A stretch of 50,708 bases of DNA, taken from positions 1 to 50,708 of the forward strand of contig SKQW01000177.1 in NCBI GenBank assembly GCA_007118805.1, written 5' to 3'. The notes below the pieces were generated by a model. The model was given only the letters and a program-made list of their open reading frames with translations, searched no databases and was not told the DNA's origin. A program made the translations under genes and the position numbers. Numbering within the stretch: position 1 is the first letter of the stretch; each line of letters opens with the position of its first letter. Source of the DNA: Rhodobiaceae bacterium (GTDB taxonomy: Bacteria; Pseudomonadota; Alphaproteobacteria; Rhizobiales; Tepidamorphaceae). Of the stretch, positions 26,719-37,238 are shown one piece after another.

Positions 26719-27279
26719 TCACGCCGCCCGTTCGGCGTGGTGGCCCTCGGCGATCTCCTCGGCGATCTTGGCGCTGAACCGGTCCAGGTCGCCCGGATTG
26801 CGACTGGTCACGATGCCCTGATCCACGACGACACTCTCGTCGCGCCAGTCGGCGCCGGCGTTGATCATGTCTGTCTTGATGGACTTGTAGGACGTGGCTC
26901 TCAGTCCCTTGGCGATGCCGGTCTCGATCAGCAGCCACGGGGCGTGGCAAATGGCGGCGATCACCTTCTTCTGGGAATTGAAATCCCGAATGAGCGCGAG
27001 CGCCTTGTCGTCGACCCGGAGCAGATCTGGATTGATCTGGCCGCCGGGCAGGACCAGCGCGTCATAGTCGTCGGCGGACACTTGATCGAGCGTCTTGTCG
27101 ACGGCGACGTCGCGGCCCCAGTCCGTCTTGTCCCAGCCGCGGATGCGGCCGTTCGCCGGGGCGGCTACATGGACTGTGGCGCCGGCTTCCTTGAGCCTGG
27201 CAAGCGGGATTTCGAGCTCCGACTGCTCGAAGCCGTGCGTGGCGACGATCAAGACCTTCTTGCCGGATATGTCGTGCAT
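26719..27279 (-). CDS. DJ-1/PfpI family protein (YhbO-like)
   Basis: The 186-residue protein has the glutamine amidotransferase-like fold of the PfpI branch. FEQSELEIPL contains the active-site Glu, DALVLPGGQINPD the strand-loop, and AAICHAPWLL the nucleophilic Cys in the typical 'CHAP' elbow. RATSYKSIKTDMINAGA and IVTSRNPGDL are also family segments. Members are described as stress-protective proteins or deglycases, the latter being debated. The ATG at 27279 was chosen because AGGAGG lies seven bases ahead. It is downstream of nothing on its own strand except uvrA, 153 bases away. Confidence 0.9.
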   Translation of the reverse strand: MHDISGKKVLIVATHGFEQSELEIPLARLKEAGATVHVAAPANGRIRGWDKTDWGRDVAVDKTLDQVSADDYDALVLPGGQINPDLLRVDDKALALIRDFNSQKKVIAAICHAPWLLIETGIAKGLRATSYKSIKTDMINAGADWRDESVVVDQGIVTSRNPGDLDRFSAKIAEEIAEGHHAERAA

Positions 27280-27432
27280 TCTCACCCTCCTGCTACGCGA
27301 AACCGAATTGTCCAGGTCACAAGTCCCGAAGCGAGGGATGGTTCCGGTAGGGTAGTCTGGAGACCGGCGGATGCGGCGTGACCGTTGGTTAGACGGGAGG
27401 GTGCAGACCTTTGGCGTTCTGAGCGCCTAATA

Positions 27433-30312
<2,880 letters not shown>

Positions 30313-30479
30313 GTTTGGACGGCTCCGAGATGGAAGCGGATGGCGGCGCGCCGCCGGCCGGCGCATTGGGCTAGTTTGCGGGATATGAGGTTCGTTACAA
30401 AGCTTGCAGCAGGCTCCCGAAACGAACGTCAAATCCAAAACCACACGAGAGTCATAAAGTTGCTGGTGTCCTTGTCGAC

Positions 30480-30525
30480 TCCGAAATTCGTGAGGAGATC
30501 GCTGAAAATGATATCGAATTTCGGA
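30480..30525. repeat. 11-base inverted repeat in the uvrA upstream region
   Basis: TCCGAAATTCG (30480-30490) and CGAATTTCGGA (30515-30525) are perfect reverse complements separated by 24 bases. Located about 170 bases upstream of the uvrA start, it could be a regulator site pair or a hairpin; no known binding consensus is recognised. Confidence 0.5.
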
Positions 30526-30623
30526 TTCAGGTCACTAGAGATAGGTCATTGCGCGGCGAATGATAGTCGAACGTCGTGACACGAATCCGGTGGACATTCT
30601 GCACGATCGCACGGTATCTACAA

Positions 30624-30638
30624 GAACAAATGCGGAAC
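30624..30638. promoter_or_regulatory. LexA (SOS) box, uvrA / LigD-type polymerase
   Basis: GAAC-AAATGCG-GAAC is an exact match to the alphaproteobacterial LexA operator GTTC-N7-GTTC read on the other strand. It lies 101 bases before the polymerase start and 311 bases before the uvrA start, so it could repress either or both genes. uvrA is a classical SOS gene. Confidence 0.75.
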
Positions 30639-30739
30639 TTTTGGCCGGCCGGCTCACGACGGAACCTCGGTGCGCGGCGCGGTGTTCGCCCTAGAGGCCG
30701 CCATAGCCGGCCGGCGCGCGAGATCGTGGAGTAGGACCG

Positions 30740-31669
30740 ATGGCTGCAGGGGGTGGTGCAAAGAGCGCCAGAGTGACGAGCAGTGCGGGCGGCGATGAGG
30801 TGGCGGGCGTCCGGGTCACGCATCCCGAGCGGGTGCTCTATCCCGACCAGGGTGTGACCAAGCGCGCCCTGGTCGACTACTACGTGGCGGTGGCTGACCG
30901 GATGCTGCCTTTCGTCGCGAACCGTCCGCTGGCGCTCGTGCGCTGCCCCGCGGGGCAGAATCAGGAGTGCTTCTTCCAAAAGCATGCCTCGCCCGGATTC
31001 CCCGACGCCTTCAAGGCCTTGGAGATCCGAGAGAAATCGGCGAAGGGCGCCTATCTTTATATCGACGGCGTGGACGGGCTTGCGGCTTGCGCTCAGATGG
31101 GCGTGCTGGAAATCCATCTGTGGGCTTGCCGCGCCGACAGGGTGGAACGCCCGGACAGGCTGGTCTTCGACCTTGACCCGGACGACGACGTGGCGTTCGA
31201 CAGGGTTAAGGCGAGTGCGCACGAGCTGCGCGAGCGGCTGGAGGACCTTGGCCTGACCTCGTTCCTGCTTGCTACCGGCGGCAAGGGGCTGCACGTGGTC
31301 GTACCGTTAGAACGTCGCCACGGCTGGGAGGACCACAGGGATTTTGCCGAGGCGATTGCCCGGATGATGGCGGCAGACAGCTCGGAGCGCTACACGGCCG
31401 AACTGTCCAAGGCGAAGAGGCAAGGCAAGATCTTCATCGACTATCTGCGTAACGGGCGCGGTGCGTCGGCCATTGCGCCCTACAGCAGCCGCGCGCGGGC
31501 CGGCGCGCCGGTGGCGCTGCCGGTCTCCTGGCGGGCGCTGGGCCGGCTCAACAACGCGCAGCTTGCAACCGTCGGCGAGGCGAGAAAGATCGCCGGGCGC
31601 GCGGACCCGTGGGCGGACTATCTCAAGGTAAGGCAGAGGCTGCCGCTGGCGAAGGTCAAGCCAGACTGA
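30740..31669 (+). CDS. Stand-alone LigD-type DNA polymerase/primase domain protein
   Basis: The 309-residue protein is the archaeo-eukaryotic primase-like polymerase domain found in bacterial LigD. THPERVLYPDQGVTKRALV opens the domain, and LVRCPAGQNQECFFQKHA follows. The catalytic metal site is LVFDLDPDDDV (Asp144, Asp146), with the third acidic residue probably in KIFIDYLRN. The nucleotide-binding motif LATGGKGLHVVVPL and the GASAIAPYSSRARAGAPVAL segment are intact. There is no ligase or nuclease domain and no Ku gene in the window. The ATG lies 101 bases after a perfect LexA box. A role in end joining, gap filling or damage tolerance is inferred. Confidence 0.9.
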   Translation: MAAGGGAKSARVTSSAGGDEVAGVRVTHPERVLYPDQGVTKRALVDYYVAVADRMLPFVANRPLALVRCPAGQNQECFFQKHASPGFPDAFKALEIREKSAKGAYLYIDGVDGLAACAQMGVLEIHLWACRADRVERPDRLVFDLDPDDDVAFDRVKASAHELRERLEDLGLTSFLLATGGKGLHVVVPLERRHGWEDHRDFAEAIARMMAADSSERYTAELSKAKRQGKIFIDYLRNGRGASAIAPYSSRARAGAPVALPVSWRALGRLNNAQLATVGEARKIAGRADPWADYLKVRQRLPLAKVKPD

Positions 31670-31768
31670 TCCGGAACGTGCGCGCGACGACCGGGCGCAT
31701 GGAAGCCGTTGCGACGGTCGGCCGTCATGGCTGAAAGTGATAGGTGGGGCAGTGGCGAGGGGGCAGGG

Positions 31769-32248
31769 ATGAACGAAGCTGAAGGCGAGCCGGTCTCGAT
31801 ATCCGCGTTCGCGCTGAGGGCTGGCGAGGAGATCGGCGTGTCGCGGTGGTTTCTGATCGACCAGGGGCGCATCGACCGCTTCGCCGTGGCGGTCGAGGAC
31901 CATCAGTTCATACATGTCGATCCTGAGCGGGCGCACGTCGAAACGCCGTTCGGCGGCACGATCGCCCACGGCTTCCTCTGTCTCTCGCTCCTGTCGGCGA
32001 TGGCCTATGACGTTCTGCCGCGCTTTCGCGAGCCGCTCATCAGCGTCAATTACGGGCTCGACCGGTTGCGCTTCCTGGCGCCGGTGTCGGCCGGCGAAAG
32101 GATTTGCGGTCGGTTCGTCCTCGCCGAAGCGCTCGAGCGCAAGCCCGGCGGATTCCGTCTGCGCCACGAAGTCACAGTCGAGCGCGAGGGCGCGACGCGC
32201 CCGGCCCTGGTGGCCGACTGGATTACCATGCTCATGGTGCGGGAGTAG
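31769..32248 (+). CDS. MaoC-like (R)-hydratase/dehydratase
   Basis: The 159-residue hot-dog fold protein has the hydratase motif around VEDHQFIHVDPERAHVETPF, with the catalytic Asp/His pattern, followed by GGTIAHGFLCLSLLSAM. Family members hydrate enoyl-CoA compounds or similar substrates. The ATG at 31769 is preceded by GAGGGGG; the frame opens earlier (31709) without such a site. It is set between the polymerase and ssb genes, with 99 bases before and 177 after, although its predicted chemistry has no obvious link to DNA repair. Confidence 0.87.
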   Translation: MNEAEGEPVSISAFALRAGEEIGVSRWFLIDQGRIDRFAVAVEDHQFIHVDPERAHVETPFGGTIAHGFLCLSLLSAMAYDVLPRFREPLISVNYGLDRLRFLAPVSAGERICGRFVLAEALERKPGGFRLRHEVTVEREGATRPALVADWITMLMVRE

Positions 32249-32277
32249 GGCCTTGCGTCGGGCGGCACGTCACGCTA

Positions 32278-32292
32278 GAACGGATCAAGAAC
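32278..32292 (+). promoter_or_regulatory. LexA (SOS) box upstream of ssb
   Basis: GAAC-GGATCAA-GAAC is a second exact match to the alphaproteobacterial LexA box. It lies 134 bases upstream of the ssb start codon in a 177-base intergenic region, a position consistent with control of ssb. Confidence 0.75.
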
Positions 32293-32425
32293 ATAGGGAG
32301 GGGTGGAGATGCGCCCCTGTGGAAAGGCACGTGCGGCGGTGGCGTCAGGCAGCGGTTAGCGCCTAAGGTGCGCCGGACGCGCAGGCCAACCAGCGGCGGC
32401 TGTCGCCGCATCAGGGAGAGCGATC

Positions 32426-32908
32426 ATGTCGGGCTCGGTCAACAAGGTGATCCTCGTCGGCAATCTCGGGGCCGACCCGGAGATCCGGCGCACCCAGGAT
32501 GGGCGGCCGATCGCCAATCTGCGCGTCGCCACGTCGGAGTCGTGGCGCGACAAGAACAGCGGCGAGCGGCGCGAGCGCACGGAGTGGCACCGCGTCGTGA
32601 TCTTCAACGAGGGTCTGTGCCGGGTCGCCGAGCAGTATCTGCGCAAGGGCTCGAAGGTCTATCTGGAGGGCCAGCTTCAGACCCGCAAATGGGAGGATCA
32701 GTCCGGCCAGGAGCGCTATTCCACCGAGGTCGTACTGCAGGGCTTCAACTCGGTGCTCACCATGCTCGATTCGCGCGCCGGCGCGGGGGGCGGTGCCGGG
32801 GACCGGAATGAATATGGCGGCGGCTCCGATTTCGGCCGCTCCGGGCCGATGGAGCAGGGCGGCGGCCGTGGCGCCCCGGCCGATCTCGATGACGAGATTC
32901 CCTTTTAG
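32426..32908 (+). CDS. ssb: Single-stranded DNA-binding protein
   Basis: The 160-residue protein has the OB-fold DNA-binding domain at about residues 1-110 ([60 protein letters not shown]). A Gly-rich flexible linker follows, and the acidic tip DLDDEIPF recruits repair and replication proteins. Length and tail are standard. GGGAGAG precedes the ATG. The LexA box upstream fits known SOS regulation of ssb in several bacteria. Confidence 0.97.
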   Translation: MSGSVNKVILVGNLGADPEIRRTQDGRPIANLRVATSESWRDKNSGERRERTEWHRVVIFNEGLCRVAEQYLRKGSKVYLEGQLQTRKWEDQSGQERYSTEVVLQGFNSVLTMLDSRAGAGGGAGDRNEYGGGSDFGRSGPMEQGGGRGAPADLDDEIPF

Positions 32909-33208
32909 ACCTGAGCCGGCTCGGGCGTAGCGTCGGCTTCCTGCGCCGTCTGCGACCTCCTTTCACTTGTCGAGCACTGTTACCGGTAGAGCCTTGGGCA
33001 GCGGCCGTTCGCGGTCGGTGGCAGGGCTGTTCCGCCATCGCAGTGCAGGCCCGCCGGCCGGCGCGATTGCCGCACCGGAACCATTTCTCGCCGTGCCGTG
33101 TTGAAATCGCGTGCGGGCTCAACGCCATGCGCGCCACGGCAGCGCACCGAGCCGACATATATTCGCCCTATTTTGTGCGATGATGCAAGGACCTGTAAGG
33201 CGCCTCTC
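32909..33208. other. Intergenic region downstream of ssb
   Basis: About 300 bases without a supported gene. It contains one GCCGGCCGGCGC copy (33053-33064) and an AT-rich stretch near 33157-33175 (ACATATATTCGCCCTATTT) that may be the promoter of the following hypothetical gene. Confidence 0.5.
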
Positions 33209-33679
33209 ATGTTGTTTCGAAAGACAAATCTTCAAAAGACGAAGAAAATTGGCGATATCCTCGCCGTGCAGGTGTGGATGGACTATGCGCCGGAGCGCCT
33301 GCCGGAGTACTGGCGTGAAGCGCTGGTTTCGAGAGGTGTCGGCGCGTTGAAGCAGGACGGTACCGTACGGCTCACCCGCCGCGGCCGCCGCTTGCGGGCG
33401 GAGCTTCGGGCTACGCCCGACGACTCGGCGCTACGGGATCACGCCAATCGACCCGCCCCGGATGACAGGGCGCGCGGCGCAGGAGAGACGAGGGCGGGAC
33501 AGGAAGACATACCGGCACGAGGTGTAGCCGGTCGGCCAGCCGCGGAGCCAGCATCGCCGATGCCGGCGGGATGGGGACGGCGACCCTGGCGGGAAGTTCT
33601 GGCCCGTTGCACCGAGGAACTGGCCCATATTCCGTCGGCCCCACGCATCGGCTCCGGCCCGCGCCGTTCTGAGAGTTGA
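33209..33679 (+). CDS. Hypothetical protein, basic
   Basis: The 156-residue product starts MLFRKTNLQKTKKIGDILAV with AAGG about nine bases ahead, preceded by an AT-rich promoter-like stretch. The middle (WMDYAPERLPEYWREALVSR, then VRLTRRGRRLRAELRA) could be a small helical or winged-helix-like fold. The C-terminal half is Pro/Ala/Arg-rich and possibly disordered. I recognise no family. It is uncertain whether the whole frame is translated; the opposite strand also has open frames of low quality. Confidence 0.4.
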   Translation: MLFRKTNLQKTKKIGDILAVQVWMDYAPERLPEYWREALVSRGVGALKQDGTVRLTRRGRRLRAELRATPDDSALRDHANRPAPDDRARGAGETRAGQEDIPARGVAGRPAAEPASPMPAGWGRRPWREVLARCTEELAHIPSAPRIGSGPRRSES

Positions 33680-33843
33680 CTTGCCCCCTGCCTTGTTGCG
33701 CCCCCGCGCCACAAGCCGGCATTGCGACCGCCTTCTCGATTTTCTGGACCCCGAGGTGGTCGCACGCCGCGCCACGCGTTACGCTGGATGCGAATGGCTG
33801 CCCCGGGGCGGGTAGCTGGATGATTGGCGATGCCAGCGAGGCG

Positions 33844-33942
33844 ATGATGGTCGGACTGCGCCGATTGCTTTACAAGCTTGCCAGGCTGCTCGGCGATGTG
33901 AACGTGGTGCGCTGGGGGCGCGTAGCGCCAAAGGATTGCTAA
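33844..33942 (+). CDS. Very short ORF, possibly a truncated small alphaproteobacterial protein
   Basis: The 32-codon product contains MMVGLRRLLYKLARLLGDVN followed by VVRWGRVAPKDC. The segment RRLLYKLARLLGDVNxVRxGRV resembles, from memory, the N-terminus of a small basic protein family of Hyphomicrobiales, in which a further basic stretch (KRI...RRA.GK) follows. Here a stop ends the frame early, so it may be a remnant. Recognition rests on memory and is weak. Confidence 0.3.
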   Translation: MMVGLRRLLYKLARLLGDVNVVRWGRVAPKDC

Positions 33943-34012
33943 GCGGCGCAGAAACGCCATTTCTAGTCTTCAGGACATGGGAACTCGACAGCAGGAAAAT
34001 CTGCTTGAGGCA

Positions 34013-34744
34013 ATGACGCGCGATAATTCGACTCCCTCCAAGCGGCCGGACAGCCGGCCCGACGACTCCAGTTCGCGGGCGGAGATCGACGCCTTTCTGG
34101 AAAAGGCACGGGGCATGACGTCGAGCCGCCAGCCCGGCGCGCGGGGGCGGTTGATCTTCGCCCTTGATGCCACGATGAGTCGGCAGCCGACCTGGGACAG
34201 GGCCTGCCAGCTCCAGGCGGATATGTTTCGCGAAACGGCGGCAATCGGCGGGCTGGAGGTTCAACTCACCTATTTTCGTGGTTTCGGCGAGTGCCGGTCG
34301 AGCCGATGGGTCGACGATCCGCGCCACCTTGCCGACCTGATGACGCGTATCGATTGCCGGGGCGGCGCCACCCAGATCCGCCGCGTCCTGAAGCATGCGC
34401 GCAAGGAGACCGCAGGCAAGTCGGTTCAGGCGCTCGTCTATATCGGAGATGCCATGGAGGAGCCGATCGACGAGGTCTGTGCGCTTGCCGGCGAGCTCGG
34501 TGTGCTCGGCGTTCCGGCCTTCATGTTCCATGAAGGACCGGACCCGGTGGCAGCGAAAGCCTTCAAGGAGGTCGCGCGGTTGACCAGGGGCGCCTATTGC
34601 CCGTTCGATGCTGGCTCAGCCAGGCAGCTTCGCGAGCTGCTGTCGGCGGTGGCGGTCTACGCAGCGGGCGGGCGCACGGCGCTTGAAGATTACGGCCGCA
34701 GGAGCGGTGGACAGGCGCGGCTGCTGATCGAGCAGATCCGCTAG
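34013..34744 (+). CDS. VWA domain-containing protein
   Basis: The 243-residue protein has an N-terminal polar segment, then a von Willebrand A fold. [20 protein letters not shown] carries the metal-ion-dependent adhesion site in the DxTxS form, and [14 protein letters not shown] holds the second metal-site Thr. [16 protein letters not shown] gives the third metal-site position. No signal peptide is seen, so it is probably cytoplasmic. The ATG at 34013 ([14 protein letters not shown]) is my choice; 33977 in the same frame is possible, and both ribosome sites are weak. The membrane J-protein gene starts 20 bases after the stop, suggesting co-transcription. Confidence 0.78.
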   Translation: MTRDNSTPSKRPDSRPDDSSSRAEIDAFLEKARGMTSSRQPGARGRLIFALDATMSRQPTWDRACQLQADMFRETAAIGGLEVQLTYFRGFGECRSSRWVDDPRHLADLMTRIDCRGGATQIRRVLKHARKETAGKSVQALVYIGDAMEEPIDEVCALAGELGVLGVPAFMFHEGPDPVAAKAFKEVARLTRGAYCPFDAGSARQLRELLSAVAVYAAGGRTALEDYGRRSGGQARLLIEQIR

Positions 34745-34764
34745 GACGGTCCGGGCGAAGCGCG

Positions 34765-35484
34765 ATGGGCTATTTTCTGCTCGGTCTGTTGGCGCTTGTC
34801 CTGGTGATTATTGCCGTGCGGGCCTTCGTCGAGGCCAACCCGGCCAATGTCGCGCGCTTGGTGCGCACCGGCGGCGGGGCGTTGTGTCTCATCGGCGCTC
34901 TTGTCCTCACCCTCGCCGGGCGTTGGATGCTGGCCCTGCCGCTCGGCGCCTTTGGCCTGTCGCTCCTGGGGTGGGGCCGCAACCCGTTCGCCGGCACCGC
35001 CCACACGCAGCGCAGTGGAGGTCAGACCTCGCGGGTGAGCTCGCGCTGGCTCGACATGACACTCGATCACGATACCGGCGATCTCGAGGGCAGGGTGCTT
35101 CAAGGCACCTATGCCGGGCGTGCTCTATCCACGCTCGAACCGGTTGAACTCTTCGACTTGCACGCCTCGATCGACGATGGCGAGAGCCGCCGGCTACTCG
35201 AGGCGTATCTGGACCGCCGGGAGCCCGGATGGCGTGACGACGCTGAGACGGATGGCGCAACGGGGCAGGGCGCCGAGGCGCCGACGGGCGCCGGGCCAAT
35301 GACGCCGCAGGAGGCCTATGAGATACTGGGCGTGTCGCCGGGGGCGCCGGATGCCGAGATCCGCCGCGCCCACCGGGACCTGATGATGAAGTTCCACCCC
35401 GACCGCGGCGGCTCGACCTATCTCGCCGCGAAGATCAACGAGGCCAAAGAGCTTCTGCTTGGCAGGCATGCCCGGCGCTCCTGA
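34765..35484 (+). CDS. Membrane-anchored DnaJ-domain protein, Tim14/Pam18-like
   Basis: The 239-residue protein has two N-terminal membrane segments (about 2-20 and 36-68), a soluble middle and a C-terminal J domain at about 180-235. The J domain contains [20 protein letters not shown] and the essential HPD in [20 protein letters not shown]. The [21 protein letters not shown] pattern is characteristic of mitochondrial Tim14/Pam18 and its bacterial relatives rather than of general DnaJ. It should stimulate an Hsp70 (DnaK) at the inner membrane. It forms a likely unit with the VWA gene and converges with the carboxypeptidase gene, leaving seven bases between stops. Confidence 0.87.
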   Translation: MGYFLLGLLALVLVIIAVRAFVEANPANVARLVRTGGGALCLIGALVLTLAGRWMLALPLGAFGLSLLGWGRNPFAGTAHTQRSGGQTSRVSSRWLDMTLDHDTGDLEGRVLQGTYAGRALSTLEPVELFDLHASIDDGESRRLLEAYLDRREPGWRDDAETDGATGQGAEAPTGAGPMTPQEAYEILGVSPGAPDAEIRRAHRDLMMKFHPDRGGSTYLAAKINEAKELLLGRHARRS

Positions 35485-35491
35485 GGGCCGA

Positions 35492-36850
35492 TCAGTTGCG
35501 CACGGCAAAACAGGCGAAGTCGGCCCGTTCGAGTGCCGCGCAGGCGGCTTCGGCGTCATGCTGTTGGAAGCCGGCGAACCGGGCGCGCCACAGCGTGGTG
35601 CCGTTGCTGTTGACCGTTTCCGTGAAGGGCGACGTGCCCGTGAGGGCGTCGGGGACCTGACCCTGCGCGCGGTCCAGCGTGCGCTTGGCGAGTTCTTCCG
35701 AGTTGAAGGCGCCGATCTGAATCGTCCAGCCGCCGTCGCGCTCGGCCGGGGCGATCTCGTCGATCGCCGCCTCGGCGGAGCCGGCTTCCTCCTGCTGTGG
35801 CGCATAAGCGATCGCTTCGACCGACGCGTCCTCCGCTTCCCTGGCAGGCCGGCTCGGGCCGGCGCGCACTACGGTGGCCGGTACTACGGTGGACGGCATC
35901 AGGACGGCGGCGGCCGTCCGCGCCGCGGGCGACAACGGGGACCGTGTGGCGAGGGGGCGCGGTCGTGGCAACGGCGCGCTCGCAAGCGCGAGGTGCGGGC
36001 CGGATCGTGCCTGCGGCAAGGCATTGGACAGGATCTCGCGCATGTGCGCATTGCGGGTGGCGCCGGTGCGTCCGCCCATCACGACGCCGATCAGATGCTT
36101 TCCGTCGCGCCGCAGATTGGCCAGCAGGTTGAAGCCCGAGGCGCGGATGAACCCGGTCTTCAGCCCATCGATGCCGGCCATCTGCCCGAGCAGCCGATTG
36201 TGGTTGCGGTAGGTCGTGCCGGCATAGGTGTACGAACGCATGCCGAAAAAGTGATAATATTGAGGGAAGCGGCGCTGAACGGCCAGGCCGAGCTTCACGA
36301 TGTCACGTGCGGTCGTCACCTGTTCGGAATTGGGCAGGCCATGAGGGTTGCGGTAGGTCGTGTTGTGCATGCCGATCGAGCGGGCGGTGCGGGTCATCCG
36401 CTCGGCAAAGGCCTGTACGCTGCCGCCGATATGCTCGGCGACGACCACCGACACATCATTGGCCGAGCGCGTGACGAGAACGCCGATGGCGTCGCGAACC
36501 GTGATCGTGGTGCCTGGCCTGACCCCCACCTTGGAGGGCACCTGATTCGCCGCATTTTGGGAGACCCGCATTGGGGTATCGAGCGATAGCCGTCCTGCTT
36601 CGAGCTCTTCGAACACTATATAAAGCGTCATCACCTTCGTAATCGAGGCGGGATATCTCCGCGCATCGGCGTTGCGGGAGAACAGGACCTCGCCGGATTT
36701 CACATCATAGACAATCGCGGCATAGCGCGGATTGGCTTGCGCAGGCTGTCCCGTCTGAATGACGACGACGCAGGCAAGAAGCACGGGAAATATGACGCTG
36801 TGGGCGCCTGGGAAGATGGCGGTGCGAAGCCGCCTGAGTACGCCGATCAT
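35492..36850 (-). CDS. D-alanyl-D-alanine carboxypeptidase with C-terminal SPOR domain
   Basis: The 452-residue penicillin-binding protein (class C low-mass, peptidase S11) is exported by an N-terminal hydrophobic segment ending near QPAQA. Its active site has SxxK in YPASITKVMTLY, SxN in VTRSANDVSVV and KTG in GIDGLKTGFIRASG. A Pro/Ala-rich linker leads to a C-terminal SPOR domain (about 380-452, WTIQIGAFNSEELAKRTLDR) that binds denuded septal glycan. It trims stem pentapeptides at the division site. The ATG at 36850 has AAGGGGAT seven bases ahead; the frame runs on to 36949. Divergent from the phasin gene. Confidence 0.93.
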   Translation of the reverse strand: MIGVLRRLRTAIFPGAHSVIFPVLLACVVVIQTGQPAQANPRYAAIVYDVKSGEVLFSRNADARRYPASITKVMTLYIVFEELEAGRLSLDTPMRVSQNAANQVPSKVGVRPGTTITVRDAIGVLVTRSANDVSVVVAEHIGGSVQAFAERMTRTARSIGMHNTTYRNPHGLPNSEQVTTARDIVKLGLAVQRRFPQYYHFFGMRSYTYAGTTYRNHNRLLGQMAGIDGLKTGFIRASGFNLLANLRRDGKHLIGVVMGGRTGATRNAHMREILSNALPQARSGPHLALASAPLPRPRPLATRSPLSPAARTAAAVLMPSTVVPATVVRAGPSRPAREAEDASVEAIAYAPQQEEAGSAEAAIDEIAPAERDGGWTIQIGAFNSEELAKRTLDRAQGQVPDALTGTSPFTETVNSNGTTLWRARFAGFQQHDAEAACAALERADFACFAVRN

Positions 36851-37124
36851 GGATCGATCCCCTTCACACTGATCATCACCCGTCGCCTGGAATGCGCCGG
36901 AATCACCCCTGGCAGGCGCGGCGGAGACGGGTACGCTGGCGAGAAACAATCCCCCGTAGTGAATTCATGTCTGCGGCATGCCGTGAATCTCCGCTGCTAA
37001 CGCCCTGTCGAGGCAGCGGTTTCCTCCACATCCCCGTTTTCCATTAGGCGTTCAATCATGGAGAGATAATGGCCGGGCGGTTAGGAAACCGTAAAACCTG
37101 ACGCCACGGCATTGATTCTAATTT

Positions 37125-37139
37125 TTGTGCGATGCACAA
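37125..37139. promoter_or_regulatory. Candidate PhaR operator 1 upstream of phasin
   Basis: TTGTGC-GAT-GCACAA is a perfect palindrome containing TGC-N3-GCA (37128-37136). PhaR repressors of PHB-producing alphaproteobacteria bind TGC-rich sites of the form CTGC-N3/4-GCAG. It lies just upstream of the -35 box. Confidence 0.5.
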
Positions 37140-37144
37140 TTTCC

Positions 37145-37172
37145 TTGACGGGCATGCTGCACCGCATATATA
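37145..37172 (+). promoter_or_regulatory. Sigma70-type promoter of the phasin gene
   Basis: TTGACG (37145-37150) and TATATA (37167-37172) are separated by 16 bases; TATAAA at 37169 with an 18-base spacer is the alternative -10. The expected start of transcription is near 37180, giving a leader of about 60 bases. Confidence 0.65.
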
Positions 37173-37177
37173 AAGGG

Positions 37178-37186
37178 TGCAATGCA
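37178..37186. promoter_or_regulatory. Candidate PhaR operator 2 at the phasin transcription start
   Basis: TGC-AAT-GCA repeats the TGC-N3-GCA form of the upstream site, centred 50 bases away (about five helical turns), and overlaps the predicted start of transcription, where a repressor would block the polymerase. Confidence 0.45.
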
Positions 37187-37238
37187 ACAGAGGCGGTGTC
37201 GCTCGATGCGGGCGGCATATCGACAAAGGAGTTTTGAC

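Larger units (their letters stand above)
30313..30739. other. Divergent intergenic region uvrA / LigD-type polymerase
   Basis: This 427-base gene-free stretch is less GC-rich than its surroundings at 30390-30570. It contains an 11-base inverted repeat (30480-30525), a perfect LexA box (30624-30638) and three copies of the palindrome GCCGGCCGGC (starting 30353, 30644 and 30706). No supported gene is seen; open frames within it lack a start with a ribosome site. Confidence 0.7.
36851..37238. other. Divergent intergenic region carboxypeptidase / phasin
   Basis: A 388-base gene-free region. The phasin-proximal third holds the promoter and two TGC-N3-GCA operators listed separately. The rest, 36851-37120, shows no gene; a CATGTCTGCGGCATG imperfect palindrome at 36967-36981 is the only other structure noticed. 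Confidence 0.5.

Noticed and set aside
30390-30570. A protein-like plus-strand stretch ([20 protein letters not shown]) upstream of the polymerase gene
   Set aside because: The frame is closed upstream by a stop at about 30387, has no start codon and ends after 32 residues; the resemblance to a protein is probably chance in an AT-richer region.
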